Shown piece by piece: positions 35,352-42,722 of a stretch of 64,000 bases of DNA. The notes under the pieces were generated by a model. The model saw only the letters and a program-made list of their open reading frames with translations. It did not search any database and was not told the origin of the DNA. Source of the DNA: JAKAXS01 sp965279065 (lineage in GTDB: Bacteria > Pseudomonadota > Alphaproteobacteria > Rhizobiales > Hyphomicrobiaceae); contig OZ257134.1 of the NCBI GenBank assembly GCA_965279065.1, positions 2,480,001 to 2,544,000 of the forward strand, in the 5' to 3' direction. The stretch's first letter is position 1; every line of letters begins with the position of its first letter. Both the position numbers and the translations under genes were made by a program.

Positions 35352-36815
35352 ATGACAATGCGCCATCTGTGCAGCTCTCTTGCACGTCTCGGCCACAGCT
35401 TTAAGAATGTGGGCTTTAGAGTTGACGTTGCAGCCGTCGCCACCGCTCTCTTCGCCTTCGCCAGCATCACTGCCGTTAGCACCGGGCCCGCAAACGCCAT
35501 GAAGATTCAAACCATCAAAAGTCCCGGCGGCATAGAAGCCTGGCTCGTCGAAGAGCACTCCGTGCCGCTCATGGCGCTGCGCTACTCGTTTGAGGGTGGC
35601 AACTCCCAGGATCCGGTGGGCAAGGAGGGCTTGGCAAACTTCCTCACCGCCATGATGGATGAAGGCGCCGGCGACCTTAACTCCGAGGCCTACCAGGAGA
35701 AGATGGAAGAGCTGTCGTTCCGCATGTCGTTCGACGATACGCGCGACGCCTTCTACGGCAGCTTCGAGACCCTGACGGCCAACCGCGCCGAAACGCTGGC
35801 CATGCTGAAGCTTGCACTCAACAAGCCGCGCTTCGACACCGACGCCGTCGACCGCATCCGCGCCCAGCTGCAGGCCAATCTCGTTTACGCTGCCCGTGAT
35901 CCAGAAAAGACTGCGTTCAAGGAGTGGTTCGCCACGGCATTCCCAGGCCACGCCTATGGCCGTCCCTCGTCTGGCAGTGAAACCTCTCTCACCGCCATCA
36001 CGCGCGACGATCTGGAAGCGTATCGCAAGGCCAACTTCGGCCGCGACCATCTGAAAGTTGTCGCCGTCGGCGATATCACCGCCGAGGAGCTGGGCAAGCT
36101 GCTGGATGACGTCTTCGGCGCCCTCCCCGCGAAATCGCAGCTGCTGCCTGTCGAAATGACGGCCCCCCTGAAAGGCGGCAAGGAGCAGCTGGTAGAGATG
36201 GCCGTGCCGCAGGCCGTCGCCGTGTTCGGTCTCGGCGCCATGCCGCGCAAGGATCCCGACTTCATGGCCGCCTTCCTAATCAACCAGATCGTCGGCGGCG
36301 GCGGCTTCGCCTCTTCGCTGATGGAAGAGGTTCGCGAAAAGCGCGGTCTGGCCTACTCCGTCTACAGCTTCATCCAGCCCTATCACCACGCGTCGATCTT
36401 CACCGGCGGCGTCGCCACCAAGGCCGAGGCCATGGATCAGTCGATCGACATCATCAAGTCCGAGCTGAAGCGCATGGCTGACGACGGCCCGACCCAGGAC
36501 CAGTTCGACAACGCCAAGAAATACCTCGTCGGCTCCTACGCGCTACGCTTCGACACCAATGCCAAGATCGCCAGCCAGCTGCTTGCATTATTCGAGGACG
36601 ATTTCGGGCCCGAGTACGTCGACCAGCGCAATGCCCAGATCGAAGCCATCACCATGGATGACGCCAAGCGCGTGGCCAAGCGCCTGCTCGGCAATCCGGA
36701 CCTGATCGTCACCGTCGTCGGACCCAAGCCCGATCCGACCAAGAAGGCGACAATCGCCCCGGTCGTGCAGAAGCCGGCAGCCACCAGGACGTCCCCGGCG
36801 GAAGCGCCGCTGTAG
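35352..36815 (+). CDS. M16-family peptidase-like protein, non-catalytic partner
   Basis: 487 aa with an N-terminal signal (VAAVATALFAFASITAVSTGPANA). At the site where its partner has HFLEH it has NFLTA (KEGLANFLTAMMDEGAG), so zinc cannot bind as in the active subunit. The C-terminal domain has the substrate-contacting REKRGLAYSVYS (Arg/Tyr pair) that completes the active site of the partner in M16B heterodimers. The gene follows the active subunit by 35 bases and ends in a strong terminator. Confidence 0.92.
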   Translation: MTMRHLCSSLARLGHSFKNVGFRVDVAAVATALFAFASITAVSTGPANAMKIQTIKSPGGIEAWLVEEHSVPLMALRYSFEGGNSQDPVGKEGLANFLTAMMDEGAGDLNSEAYQEKMEELSFRMSFDDTRDAFYGSFETLTANRAETLAMLKLALNKPRFDTDAVDRIRAQLQANLVYAARDPEKTAFKEWFATAFPGHAYGRPSSGSETSLTAITRDDLEAYRKANFGRDHLKVVAVGDITAEELGKLLDDVFGALPAKSQLLPVEMTAPLKGGKEQLVEMAVPQAVAVFGLGAMPRKDPDFMAAFLINQIVGGGGFASSLMEEVREKRGLAYSVYSFIQPYHHASIFTGGVATKAEAMDQSIDIIKSELKRMADDGPTQDQFDNAKKYLVGSYALRFDTNAKIASQLLALFEDDFGPEYVDQRNAQIEAITMDDAKRVAKRLLGNPDLIVTVVGPKPDPTKKATIAPVVQKPAATRTSPAEAPL

Positions 36816-36844
36816 GCGCTCGGTGACGTCACATCGTTCAAAAC

Positions 36845-36871
36845 GCGCCCGCCGCAACCTGCGGCGGGCGC
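36845..36871 (+). terminator. Terminator after the M16 pair
   Basis: GCGCCCGCCGCA / TGCGGCGGGCGC, a perfect 12-bp stem with loop ACC, then TTTGCGTTCT, 30 bases after the stop codon. Confidence 0.85.
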
Positions 36872-36986
36872 TTTGCGTTCTGCCTCACGCATGCCCGCGA
36901 ACAACGGCTTGCATCGAGACCGAAACGCCCTAATTTCCAGGCGCGTCAAGCGGCCGCCAAAGCTGCGAATTGCCCAAGAGGTTTCG

Positions 36987-38354
36987 ATGTCTCCCACCAC
37001 CGCTCCCAAGCCAAAAACGTCCCCCGAAGCGACGGCTCCCTACCTTCAGTCGGTCGAGGGTTGTCTGAAGGAGGCCATCGGCAAGCACGGCCTCTCCGAG
37101 CGCCTGTACGACCGTTACACCGGCCAGCTGTCCGACGAGCTGGCGCGTATGAAAACGAAGTATCGCGGCCGCGCCCTTGCCATCCTGCGCATCGCCGAAG
37201 AAACCAAGGACATCGACGACGCCCAGGCCGCACTCGCCAAGCTGTCGCAAGGCGCCGAGACGATCGTGTTTTTCGGCACCGGCGGTTCCGGCCTCGGCGG
37301 CCAGACGCTCGCCCAGTTCGGCGGCTGGAACATTCCCGGCGTCTGCCCCAAGCCCGCCAAAGGCCGACCCCGCGTCCGCTTTTACGACAATCTCGACGGC
37401 CACACGCTTGGCAGCGCGCTGAAGTCGCTCGATCTCGCCAAGACGCGTTTCGTCGTCACGTCGAAATCGGGCGGCACGTCTGAGACGCTGGCTCAGGCCA
37501 TCACCACCCTGACCGCCATCAAGGATGCCGGCCTCGCCGACAAGATCCCCTCGCTCTTCCTTGGCATCACCGAACCCGCCGCCAAGGGCAAGACCAATGG
37601 CCTGCGCGCCTTGTTCGAAGAGCTGAAGATTCCATTGCTCGATCATCACACCGGCATCGGTGGCCGCTTCTCCTGCCTCACCAACGTAGGCCTGCTGCCT
37701 GCCATGGCCCGCGGCCTCGATGCGCGCGAGATCCGCGCCGGTGCCCGCGAAGTCGTCGACGCCATGATGGCCGCCAAGACCCCGCGCGAATTCGCCCCCT
37801 GTATCGGTGCCGCCGTCGCCATTGCCCTGTCCAAGGAAAAGGACATCCGCACCTTTGTGTTCATGCCCTATGCCGACCGTCTCGCACGCCTCGCCGACTG
37901 GTACGTTCAGCTCTGGGCCGAAAGCCTCGGCAAAAAGGGCGAGGGCACCAGCCCCATCGGCTGCCTCGGCCCCCTCGACCAGCACAGCCAGTTGCAGCTT
38001 TTCATGGATGGCCCGCGCGAACTCTACATCACCATCATCCGCTCGATGACCGAAGGCGCCGGCCCCGTCATCGACAAGGCCATGGCCAAGACCGCCGGCA
38101 TCAGCTTCATGGGCGGCCGCGCCATCGGCGACGTCGTCGATGCGCAGTCGCACGCCGTTGCAGACGCACTGCGCGAAGCCGGCCGCCCCGTGCGCACCTT
38201 CGACCTGCCCGAAATGAACGAACGCGCCATCGGCGCCCTGCTCATGCACTTCATGCTGGAAACCATCTTCGCCGGCAGCCTGCTCGGCATCGATCCCTTC
38301 GACCAGCCCGCCGTCGAACTCGCCAAGAAGCTGACGAAAGAGCGGTTGGCGTAA
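36987..38354 (+). CDS. pgi: Glucose-6-phosphate isomerase
   Basis: 455 aa from ATG 36987 (AAGAGG upstream). Sugar-isomerase marks: FFGTGGSGLGGQTL, SKSGGTSET, and GPLDQHSQLQLFMDGP, the PGI signature region, with GIDPFDQPAVE near the end. It interconverts glucose-6-P and fructose-6-P. It is shorter than the ~550-aa enterobacterial enzyme and of the alphaproteobacterial form. Two GGTCAGAC palindromes follow. Confidence 0.88.
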   Translation: MSPTTAPKPKTSPEATAPYLQSVEGCLKEAIGKHGLSERLYDRYTGQLSDELARMKTKYRGRALAILRIAEETKDIDDAQAALAKLSQGAETIVFFGTGGSGLGGQTLAQFGGWNIPGVCPKPAKGRPRVRFYDNLDGHTLGSALKSLDLAKTRFVVTSKSGGTSETLAQAITTLTAIKDAGLADKIPSLFLGITEPAAKGKTNGLRALFEELKIPLLDHHTGIGGRFSCLTNVGLLPAMARGLDAREIRAGAREVVDAMMAAKTPREFAPCIGAAVAIALSKEKDIRTFVFMPYADRLARLADWYVQLWAESLGKKGEGTSPIGCLGPLDQHSQLQLFMDGPRELYITIIRSMTEGAGPVIDKAMAKTAGISFMGGRAIGDVVDAQSHAVADALREAGRPVRTFDLPEMNERAIGALLMHFMLETIFAGSLLGIDPFDQPAVELAKKLTKERLA

Positions 38355-38361
38355 ACAAGAA

Positions 38362-38427
38362 GGGGTCAGACCTCGGTCTGACCCCCGCGTGTTGCGCTCG
38401 CCAAGGCTCAGACAGAGGTCTGACCCT
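38362..38427. repeat. Paired GGGTCAGAC palindromes between convergent pgi and acs
   Basis: 38362-38385: GGGGTCAGACC-TC-GGTCTGACCCC, a perfect 11-bp stem. A second copy in reverse orientation, TCAGACAGAGGTCTGACCC, occupies 38408-38426, and the two copies also pair with each other. Further members are at 40995-41014 and 55628-55649. Here they probably terminate both converging genes. Confidence 0.8.
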
Positions 38428-38431
38428 GAAA

Positions 38432-40393
38432 CTAGGCCGCCGCTTCGCCCGACTTCTTGTTCTGCCGGTTGCTGATCAGATCATCCACCACAGCCGGCTC
38501 CGCGAGCGTCGACGTATCGCCGAGGTTCGAGAAATCATCCTCGGCGATCTTGCGCAGGATGCGGCGCATGATCTTGCCCGAGCGCGTTTTGGGCAGGCCC
38601 GGCGCGAACTGGATCTTGTCCGGCGAGGCGATCGGCCCGATCTCCCGGCGCACATGCGCCACGAGTTCCTTGCGCAGCACGTCGTCGCCCTTCTGACCCG
38701 CGTTGAGCGTCACGTAGCAGTAGATGCCCTGCCCCTTGAGATCGTGCGGATAACCGACCACGGCCGCCTCCGCCACGTTGGGATGCGCCACCAGCGCGCT
38801 TTCCACTTCCGCCGTGCCCATACGGTGGCCCGATACGTTGATCACATCGTCCACACGGCCCGTGATCCAGTAGTAGCCATCTTCGTCACGGCGGCAGCCA
38901 TCACCCGTGAAATACATGCCCGGATACGTCGAATAGTACGCCTGCACGTAGCGTTCGTGATCCTTGTAGAGCGTACGGAACTGCCCCGGCCAGCTGTCGA
39001 GGATCACGAGGTTGCCGTTCGTGGCGCCCTCCAGGATCGTGCCCTTGTCGTCCACCAGTGCCGGCTGCACGCCGAAGAACGGCGTCGTGGCCGAGCCTGG
39101 CTTCAACGCAGTCGCACCAGGCAGCGGCGTGATCAGGATGCCGCCCGTCTCCGTCTGCCACCACGTATCGACAATGGGGCAGCGCTCCTCGCCCACGACG
39201 CGGTGGTACCATTCCCATGCTTCCGGATTGATCGGCTCGCCGACCGAACCGAGCAGCCGCAGCGACTTGCGGCTCGATTTTTTGACGAGATCGTCACCCG
39301 CGCCCATCAGCGCGCGAATGGCTGTAGGGGCTGTGTAGAATGTGTTGACCTTCCACTTGTCGACCACGTCCCAGAAGCGCGAAGCGGTTGGGTAGTTGGG
39401 AATGCCCTCGAACATCAGCGTCGTGGCGCCGTTGGCGAGCGGCCCGTAGACGATGTAGCTGTGGCCCGTTACCCAGCCGACATCCGCGGTGCACCAGTAG
39501 ATGTCGCCGTCGTGATAGTCGAAGACGTACTGGTGCGTCATCGAGGCGTAGACGAGATAGCCGCCCGTCGTGTGCACCACACCCTTCGGCTTGCCGGTCG
39601 AGCCGGAGGTGTAGAGGATGAACAACGGGTCTTCCGCATTCATCTCCTCCGGCTTGCAATCGGCGGAAACTTTCGCGGTCTCATCGTCGTACCAGAGATC
39701 GCGGCCGGCCGTCATCGCCACGTCGTTCTTCGTGCGCCGCACGACGAGAACCTTCTCGTCGCCCTTGCCAACCTTGTTCAGCGCCTCGTCGGCGTTCTTC
39801 TTCAGCGGTACGGCCTTGCCGCCCCGCATGCTCTCGTTGGCCGTGATGATGAACTTGCTCTCGGCGTCCTCGATGCGGCTCGCCAGGCTGTCCGGCGAGA
39901 AACCGCCAAACACGATCGAATGCACCGCCCCAAGGCGCGTGCAGGCCAGCATCGCGTAGGCCGCCTCCGGGATCATCGGCAGGTAGAGCGTGACGCGGTC
40001 GCCCTTCCTGACACCGTGCGCCTTCATGACGTTGGCCAGCTTGCACACACGCTCGTGCAATTGCTTGTACGTGATCTGCTCGTCGGTATCCGGGCTGTCA
40101 CCTTCCCAGATAATGGCGACTTGATCGCCGCGCGTGGCCAGATGCCTGTCGATACAGTTGGCCGACACGTTCAGCGTGCCATCCTCATACCATTTGATCG
40201 AAACGTCGGGCGCTTCGAAGCTGGTGTTCTTGACCTTGGTGTACGCCTTGATCCACTCCAGCCGCTTGCCCATGTCGCCCCAGAACCCCTGGGGATCGTC
40301 GACGGAGCGCTTGTACTGCGCGAGATAACCGGCGTTATCCAGCCACGCCTTGCTGGCCCATTCGCCCGGAACCGGATACGTCTTCTCCGACAT
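38432..40393 (-). CDS. acs: Acetyl-CoA synthetase
   Basis: 653 aa. ATG at 40393 with GGGAGGAA upstream. AMP-forming motifs: LYTSGSTGKPKG, the DIYWCTADVGWVTGHSY acetate/CoA segment, WWQTETGG and, near the end, PKTRSGKIMRRILRK, whose Lys is the one acetylated in regulation. It activates acetate. It is monocistronic. Confidence 0.96.
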   Translation of the reverse strand: MSEKTYPVPGEWASKAWLDNAGYLAQYKRSVDDPQGFWGDMGKRLEWIKAYTKVKNTSFEAPDVSIKWYEDGTLNVSANCIDRHLATRGDQVAIIWEGDSPDTDEQITYKQLHERVCKLANVMKAHGVRKGDRVTLYLPMIPEAAYAMLACTRLGAVHSIVFGGFSPDSLASRIEDAESKFIITANESMRGGKAVPLKKNADEALNKVGKGDEKVLVVRRTKNDVAMTAGRDLWYDDETAKVSADCKPEEMNAEDPLFILYTSGSTGKPKGVVHTTGGYLVYASMTHQYVFDYHDGDIYWCTADVGWVTGHSYIVYGPLANGATTLMFEGIPNYPTASRFWDVVDKWKVNTFYTAPTAIRALMGAGDDLVKKSSRKSLRLLGSVGEPINPEAWEWYHRVVGEERCPIVDTWWQTETGGILITPLPGATALKPGSATTPFFGVQPALVDDKGTILEGATNGNLVILDSWPGQFRTLYKDHERYVQAYYSTYPGMYFTGDGCRRDEDGYYWITGRVDDVINVSGHRMGTAEVESALVAHPNVAEAAVVGYPHDLKGQGIYCYVTLNAGQKGDDVLRKELVAHVRREIGPIASPDKIQFAPGLPKTRSGKIMRRILRKIAEDDFSNLGDTSTLAEPAVVDDLISNRQNKKSGEAAA

Positions 40394-40516
40394 CGCAGTA
40401 TTCCTCCCGAATTTATTGACCTTATTACTGTGATTATGCGACCCGGCCGCCAGCCGGACAACTGCGTCGTTGGTCTATATCGGCTTGTCGCAAGCTTACC
40501 GCAGGCCGACGATCCG

Positions 40517-40930
40517 CTACACCCCTAACCAACCAATGACGGCACCTTGAATGAGCAGTACGGCAAGCCAGTGCCCGCCGTCGATCAGTGTCAGGATGAG
40601 CCTAGCACCTTGAAATGCATGGTTCACCGCCAGCGTGGTCGCCACGAAACCGACCCAGATGAAGCCCGCCGATATGAGCCCGTTACGCAGGGTTACCTGT
40701 CCCGGCCCGAGATGCCCCATCACGCCGGCAAGCACAGTGGCCATCACCAGCAGCGCCACGATAGCGATCACGAACGGCGCTATATTGCCGTTGGCCTTGA
40801 GATCCTCTTCGCTCTTGCCGAGGGCAGTCATCCACGACTTCGCCAGTGCCCCATAGTAGAGCGCGCCAAAGCCATAGCTGACGACCGCAGCAAGAACGAT
40901 CGCCAGATAGTTCGTACCTGCAAACGCCAT
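40517..40930 (-). CDS. DUF1761 integral membrane protein
   Basis: 137 aa from ATG 40930 with a GAGGGGGAG ribosome-binding site. Four hydrophobic segments. The N-terminal NYLAIVLAAVVSYGFGALYYGALAKSWMTALGKSEEDL fits the DUF1761 family. Function unknown. It is upstream of acs but separated from it by 123 bases. Confidence 0.83.
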   Translation of the reverse strand: MAFAGTNYLAIVLAAVVSYGFGALYYGALAKSWMTALGKSEEDLKANGNIAPFVIAIVALLVMATVLAGVMGHLGPGQVTLRNGLISAGFIWVGFVATTLAVNHAFQGARLILTLIDGGHWLAVLLIQGAVIGWLGV

Positions 40931-40994
40931 GCGCTCCCCCTCAACTGGTTGCCGCACTGTATCAGAATTTTAGCTCGCAGCGTCGTAGCGGAGT

Positions 40995-41014
40995 GGTCAG
41001 ACCTGGGTCTGACC
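40995..41014. repeat. GGTCAGACC palindrome (dispersed element copy)
   Basis: GGTCAGACC-TG-GGTCTGACC, 9-bp perfect stem, between the DUF1761 gene and the methyltransferase gene. Same family as 38362-38427 and 55628-55649. It is 6 bases from the methyltransferase stop, where it may terminate. Confidence 0.8.
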
Positions 41015-41020
41015 TCACAA

Positions 41021-41656
41021 CTATCCGAGCCGCCACACCGCGGTTTGCTTGATCTCCGCATCCTCGAGTTCCCGCGTCACCGGCACACGATATTCCGCTG
41101 CCATCTCAAACTTCCCTTTCGGAAAATAACTGCGCTGCGGATCGCCGATCAGCACCAATGCCCCGCCCTTGGCCGCGGCCTCGATGTAGCCCGACACGGC
41201 CTCGGCCAGCACGCGCTCGTAAAAGAGATCCCCCACGAGAACCACATCGGCATGCCGCGGCGGGCCCTTCAACTGGTCCTCGCGCGACGTCGCCACGCCG
41301 ACACCGTTTGCCGCCGCGTTGAGCTCCACCGCCACCAGCGCCAGCGCATCGATGTCCGACGCCAGCGCGCTCAGCGCCCCCGCCTGCATCGCCGCGATCG
41401 CCGTCAACCCGGAACCTGAGCCCAGGTCGAGCACCGTCTTGCCGCGCATCAGCTCGCCGCTGTCCAGCAGATAGCGCGCCAGCGCCTGTCCGCCCGCCCA
41501 GGCAAACGCCCAGAAAGGTGGCGGCACGTTGATCTCGCCGAGTTCCTCTTCCGTGCGGCGCCAGATCGGCAGGCTCTCTTCAGCCAGGTGCAGCTTGATT
41601 TCCGGTACCAGCGGTGGCGCCATCAGCTTGGTATTGGCACGAATGAACGCCGCCAT
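41021..41656 (-). CDS. Class I SAM methyltransferase, ETF-beta lysine methyltransferase (METTL20/ETFBKMT) homologue
   Basis: 211 aa from ATG 41656, chosen because family members start near this point (FIRANTKLMAPPLVPEIKLHLAEE). The frame is open to 41746, which would overlap the EVE gene. PPFWAFAWAGGQALARYLLD, VLDLGSGSGLTAIAAM (SAM motif I) and GDLFYE (DxFY-like) are the bacterial ETF-beta methyltransferase marks as I remember them. The bacterial enzymes methylate lysines of electron-transfer flavoprotein. PrmA-like specificity is an alternative. Confidence 0.8.
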   Translation of the reverse strand: MAAFIRANTKLMAPPLVPEIKLHLAEESLPIWRRTEEELGEINVPPPFWAFAWAGGQALARYLLDSGELMRGKTVLDLGSGSGLTAIAAMQAGALSALASDIDALALVAVELNAAANGVGVATSREDQLKGPPRHADVVLVGDLFYERVLAEAVSGYIEAAAKGGALVLIGDPQRSYFPKGKFEMAAEYRVPVTRELEDAEIKQTAVWRLG

Positions 41657-41714
41657 CGCGCCCGGCGTCTCGAAACTCACTTGATACCAATCCTTGGCCG
41701 CGCGTGAGTATGGC

Positions 41715-42212
41715 TCAGCGCTTGATCTTCTTCGGATCGAGCCCACCCAGACGGCAGATCTCGTTCCACTCGTCCACCGCCACCGGCTGCACCGACAGCC
41801 GTGAATTGTTCACCAGCACCATTTTGCTGAGCTTCTCGTTCGCCTTCGCGGCATCGAGCGAATACGGCTTCGGCATCGCGCACACCGCGCGCACATCTAC
41901 GCATTCCCACTTCGCGTCTTTGGGATCGGGATGCACGGTGGCGATGACCTCGAGAATGCCGGCGATCTCCTTGCCCTCGTTCGAATGGTAGAAGAAGCCC
42001 AGGTCGCCAACTTTCATGGCCCGCATGTTGTTGCGCGCCTGGAAGTTGCGCACGCCGTCCCACGCCTCGCCCTTGGCCCCGCGCGACACCAGCGTGTCGT
42101 ACGAGAACACATCCGGTTCTGACTTGAACAGCCAGAACCCTGACGTCGGCTTGTCGGGCGCCGCCTTCGCCGCCGGCTTGGCCGTCTTCGTCGCGCTCAC
42201 TGCCTTCGCCAT
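41715..42212 (-). CDS. EVE-domain protein
   Basis: 165 aa. An Ala/Lys-rich N-terminus precedes GFWLFKSEPDVFSYDTL, WDGVRNFQARNNMRAM and GDLGFFYHSN, all conserved in the EVE (PUA-like) family that binds modified bases in nucleic acids. C-terminal VNNSRLSVQPV is also typical. It is a cytoplasmic protein; it precedes the methyltransferase gene by 58 bases on the same strand. A role in base-modification sensing is only inferred from the family. Confidence 0.9.
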   Translation of the reverse strand: MAKAVSATKTAKPAAKAAPDKPTSGFWLFKSEPDVFSYDTLVSRGAKGEAWDGVRNFQARNNMRAMKVGDLGFFYHSNEGKEIAGILEVIATVHPDPKDAKWECVDVRAVCAMPKPYSLDAAKANEKLSKMVLVNNSRLSVQPVAVDEWNEICRLGGLDPKKIKR

Positions 42213-42371
42213 GTCGCTGCCTCGCTCACAACCTCACTCGAGGTCCACCGTACACTCCGTGTCATAGCGGGACACGCCGCGCCCCGTCCAGCACTGAACC
42301 CGCCAAAGTTATCCCCGGACTCCGGGCGTCCCGCACCATCACGCCATCCATTGGTCGCGTGACAGGGTGCG

Positions 42372-42722
42372 ATGATCTCCGAAGAGTTGAATGAACTCCG
42401 GCAAGACCTGAAACAGCTCAAGGCCGAAATTCTCCAATTCGAACGCGATCTCGCCTGGAACCGCGTCATCCGACAAGGCAATCGTCGTCTGCCGCCTGCT
42501 GCGCAAGCTCGAGGTGGCGGAAGCGGTCAAGTTCAACCCAAACTGGGCGAACCAGCCGCGTGTGCCGAAGGAGCAGGTCGGCGGCGGTCGCTGGACCCGT
42601 CCTGGTGGGGGCGGCGCAGCAGGCAATTTGCATCTGACAGGCGGGCGGGGACGCGGATTGGGCGGCCAACAGCCCCCACGCGGACCAAACGGTCCCTACC
42701 GCTTGCGTCCCGGCAAAGTTGA
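42372..42722 (+). pseudogene. Coiled-coil ORF fragment, probably the detached 5' part of the toxin gene
   Basis: ATG 42372 opens MISEELNELRQDLKQLKAE..., a strongly amphipathic heptad-rich helix of about 36 residues. After about 42475 the frame turns into composition noise, while the adjacent frame (+1) becomes protein-like (RLLRKLEVAEAVKFNPNW) and continues into the toxin. The toxin frame has no ATG upstream of GTG 42514. An apparent single-base frame change near 42470-42500 would join the two. It could be an ancestral gene broken by a frameshift, a real overlapping gene, or a sequence error. Confidence 0.45.

Noticed and set aside
36930..38249. 439-codon minus-strand ORF
   Set aside because: Antisense to pgi; Gly/Ala/Asp composition without recognisable domain.
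38654..40528. 624-codon plus-strand ORF
   Set aside because: Antisense to acs, which has full family motifs. Long open antisense frames are expected at this GC content.
41715..42212. EVE-domain gene as part of a defence island with the toxin locus
   Set aside because: It is on the opposite strand, has normal high GC and adjoins a housekeeping-type methyltransferase; nothing ties it to the toxin apart from proximity.
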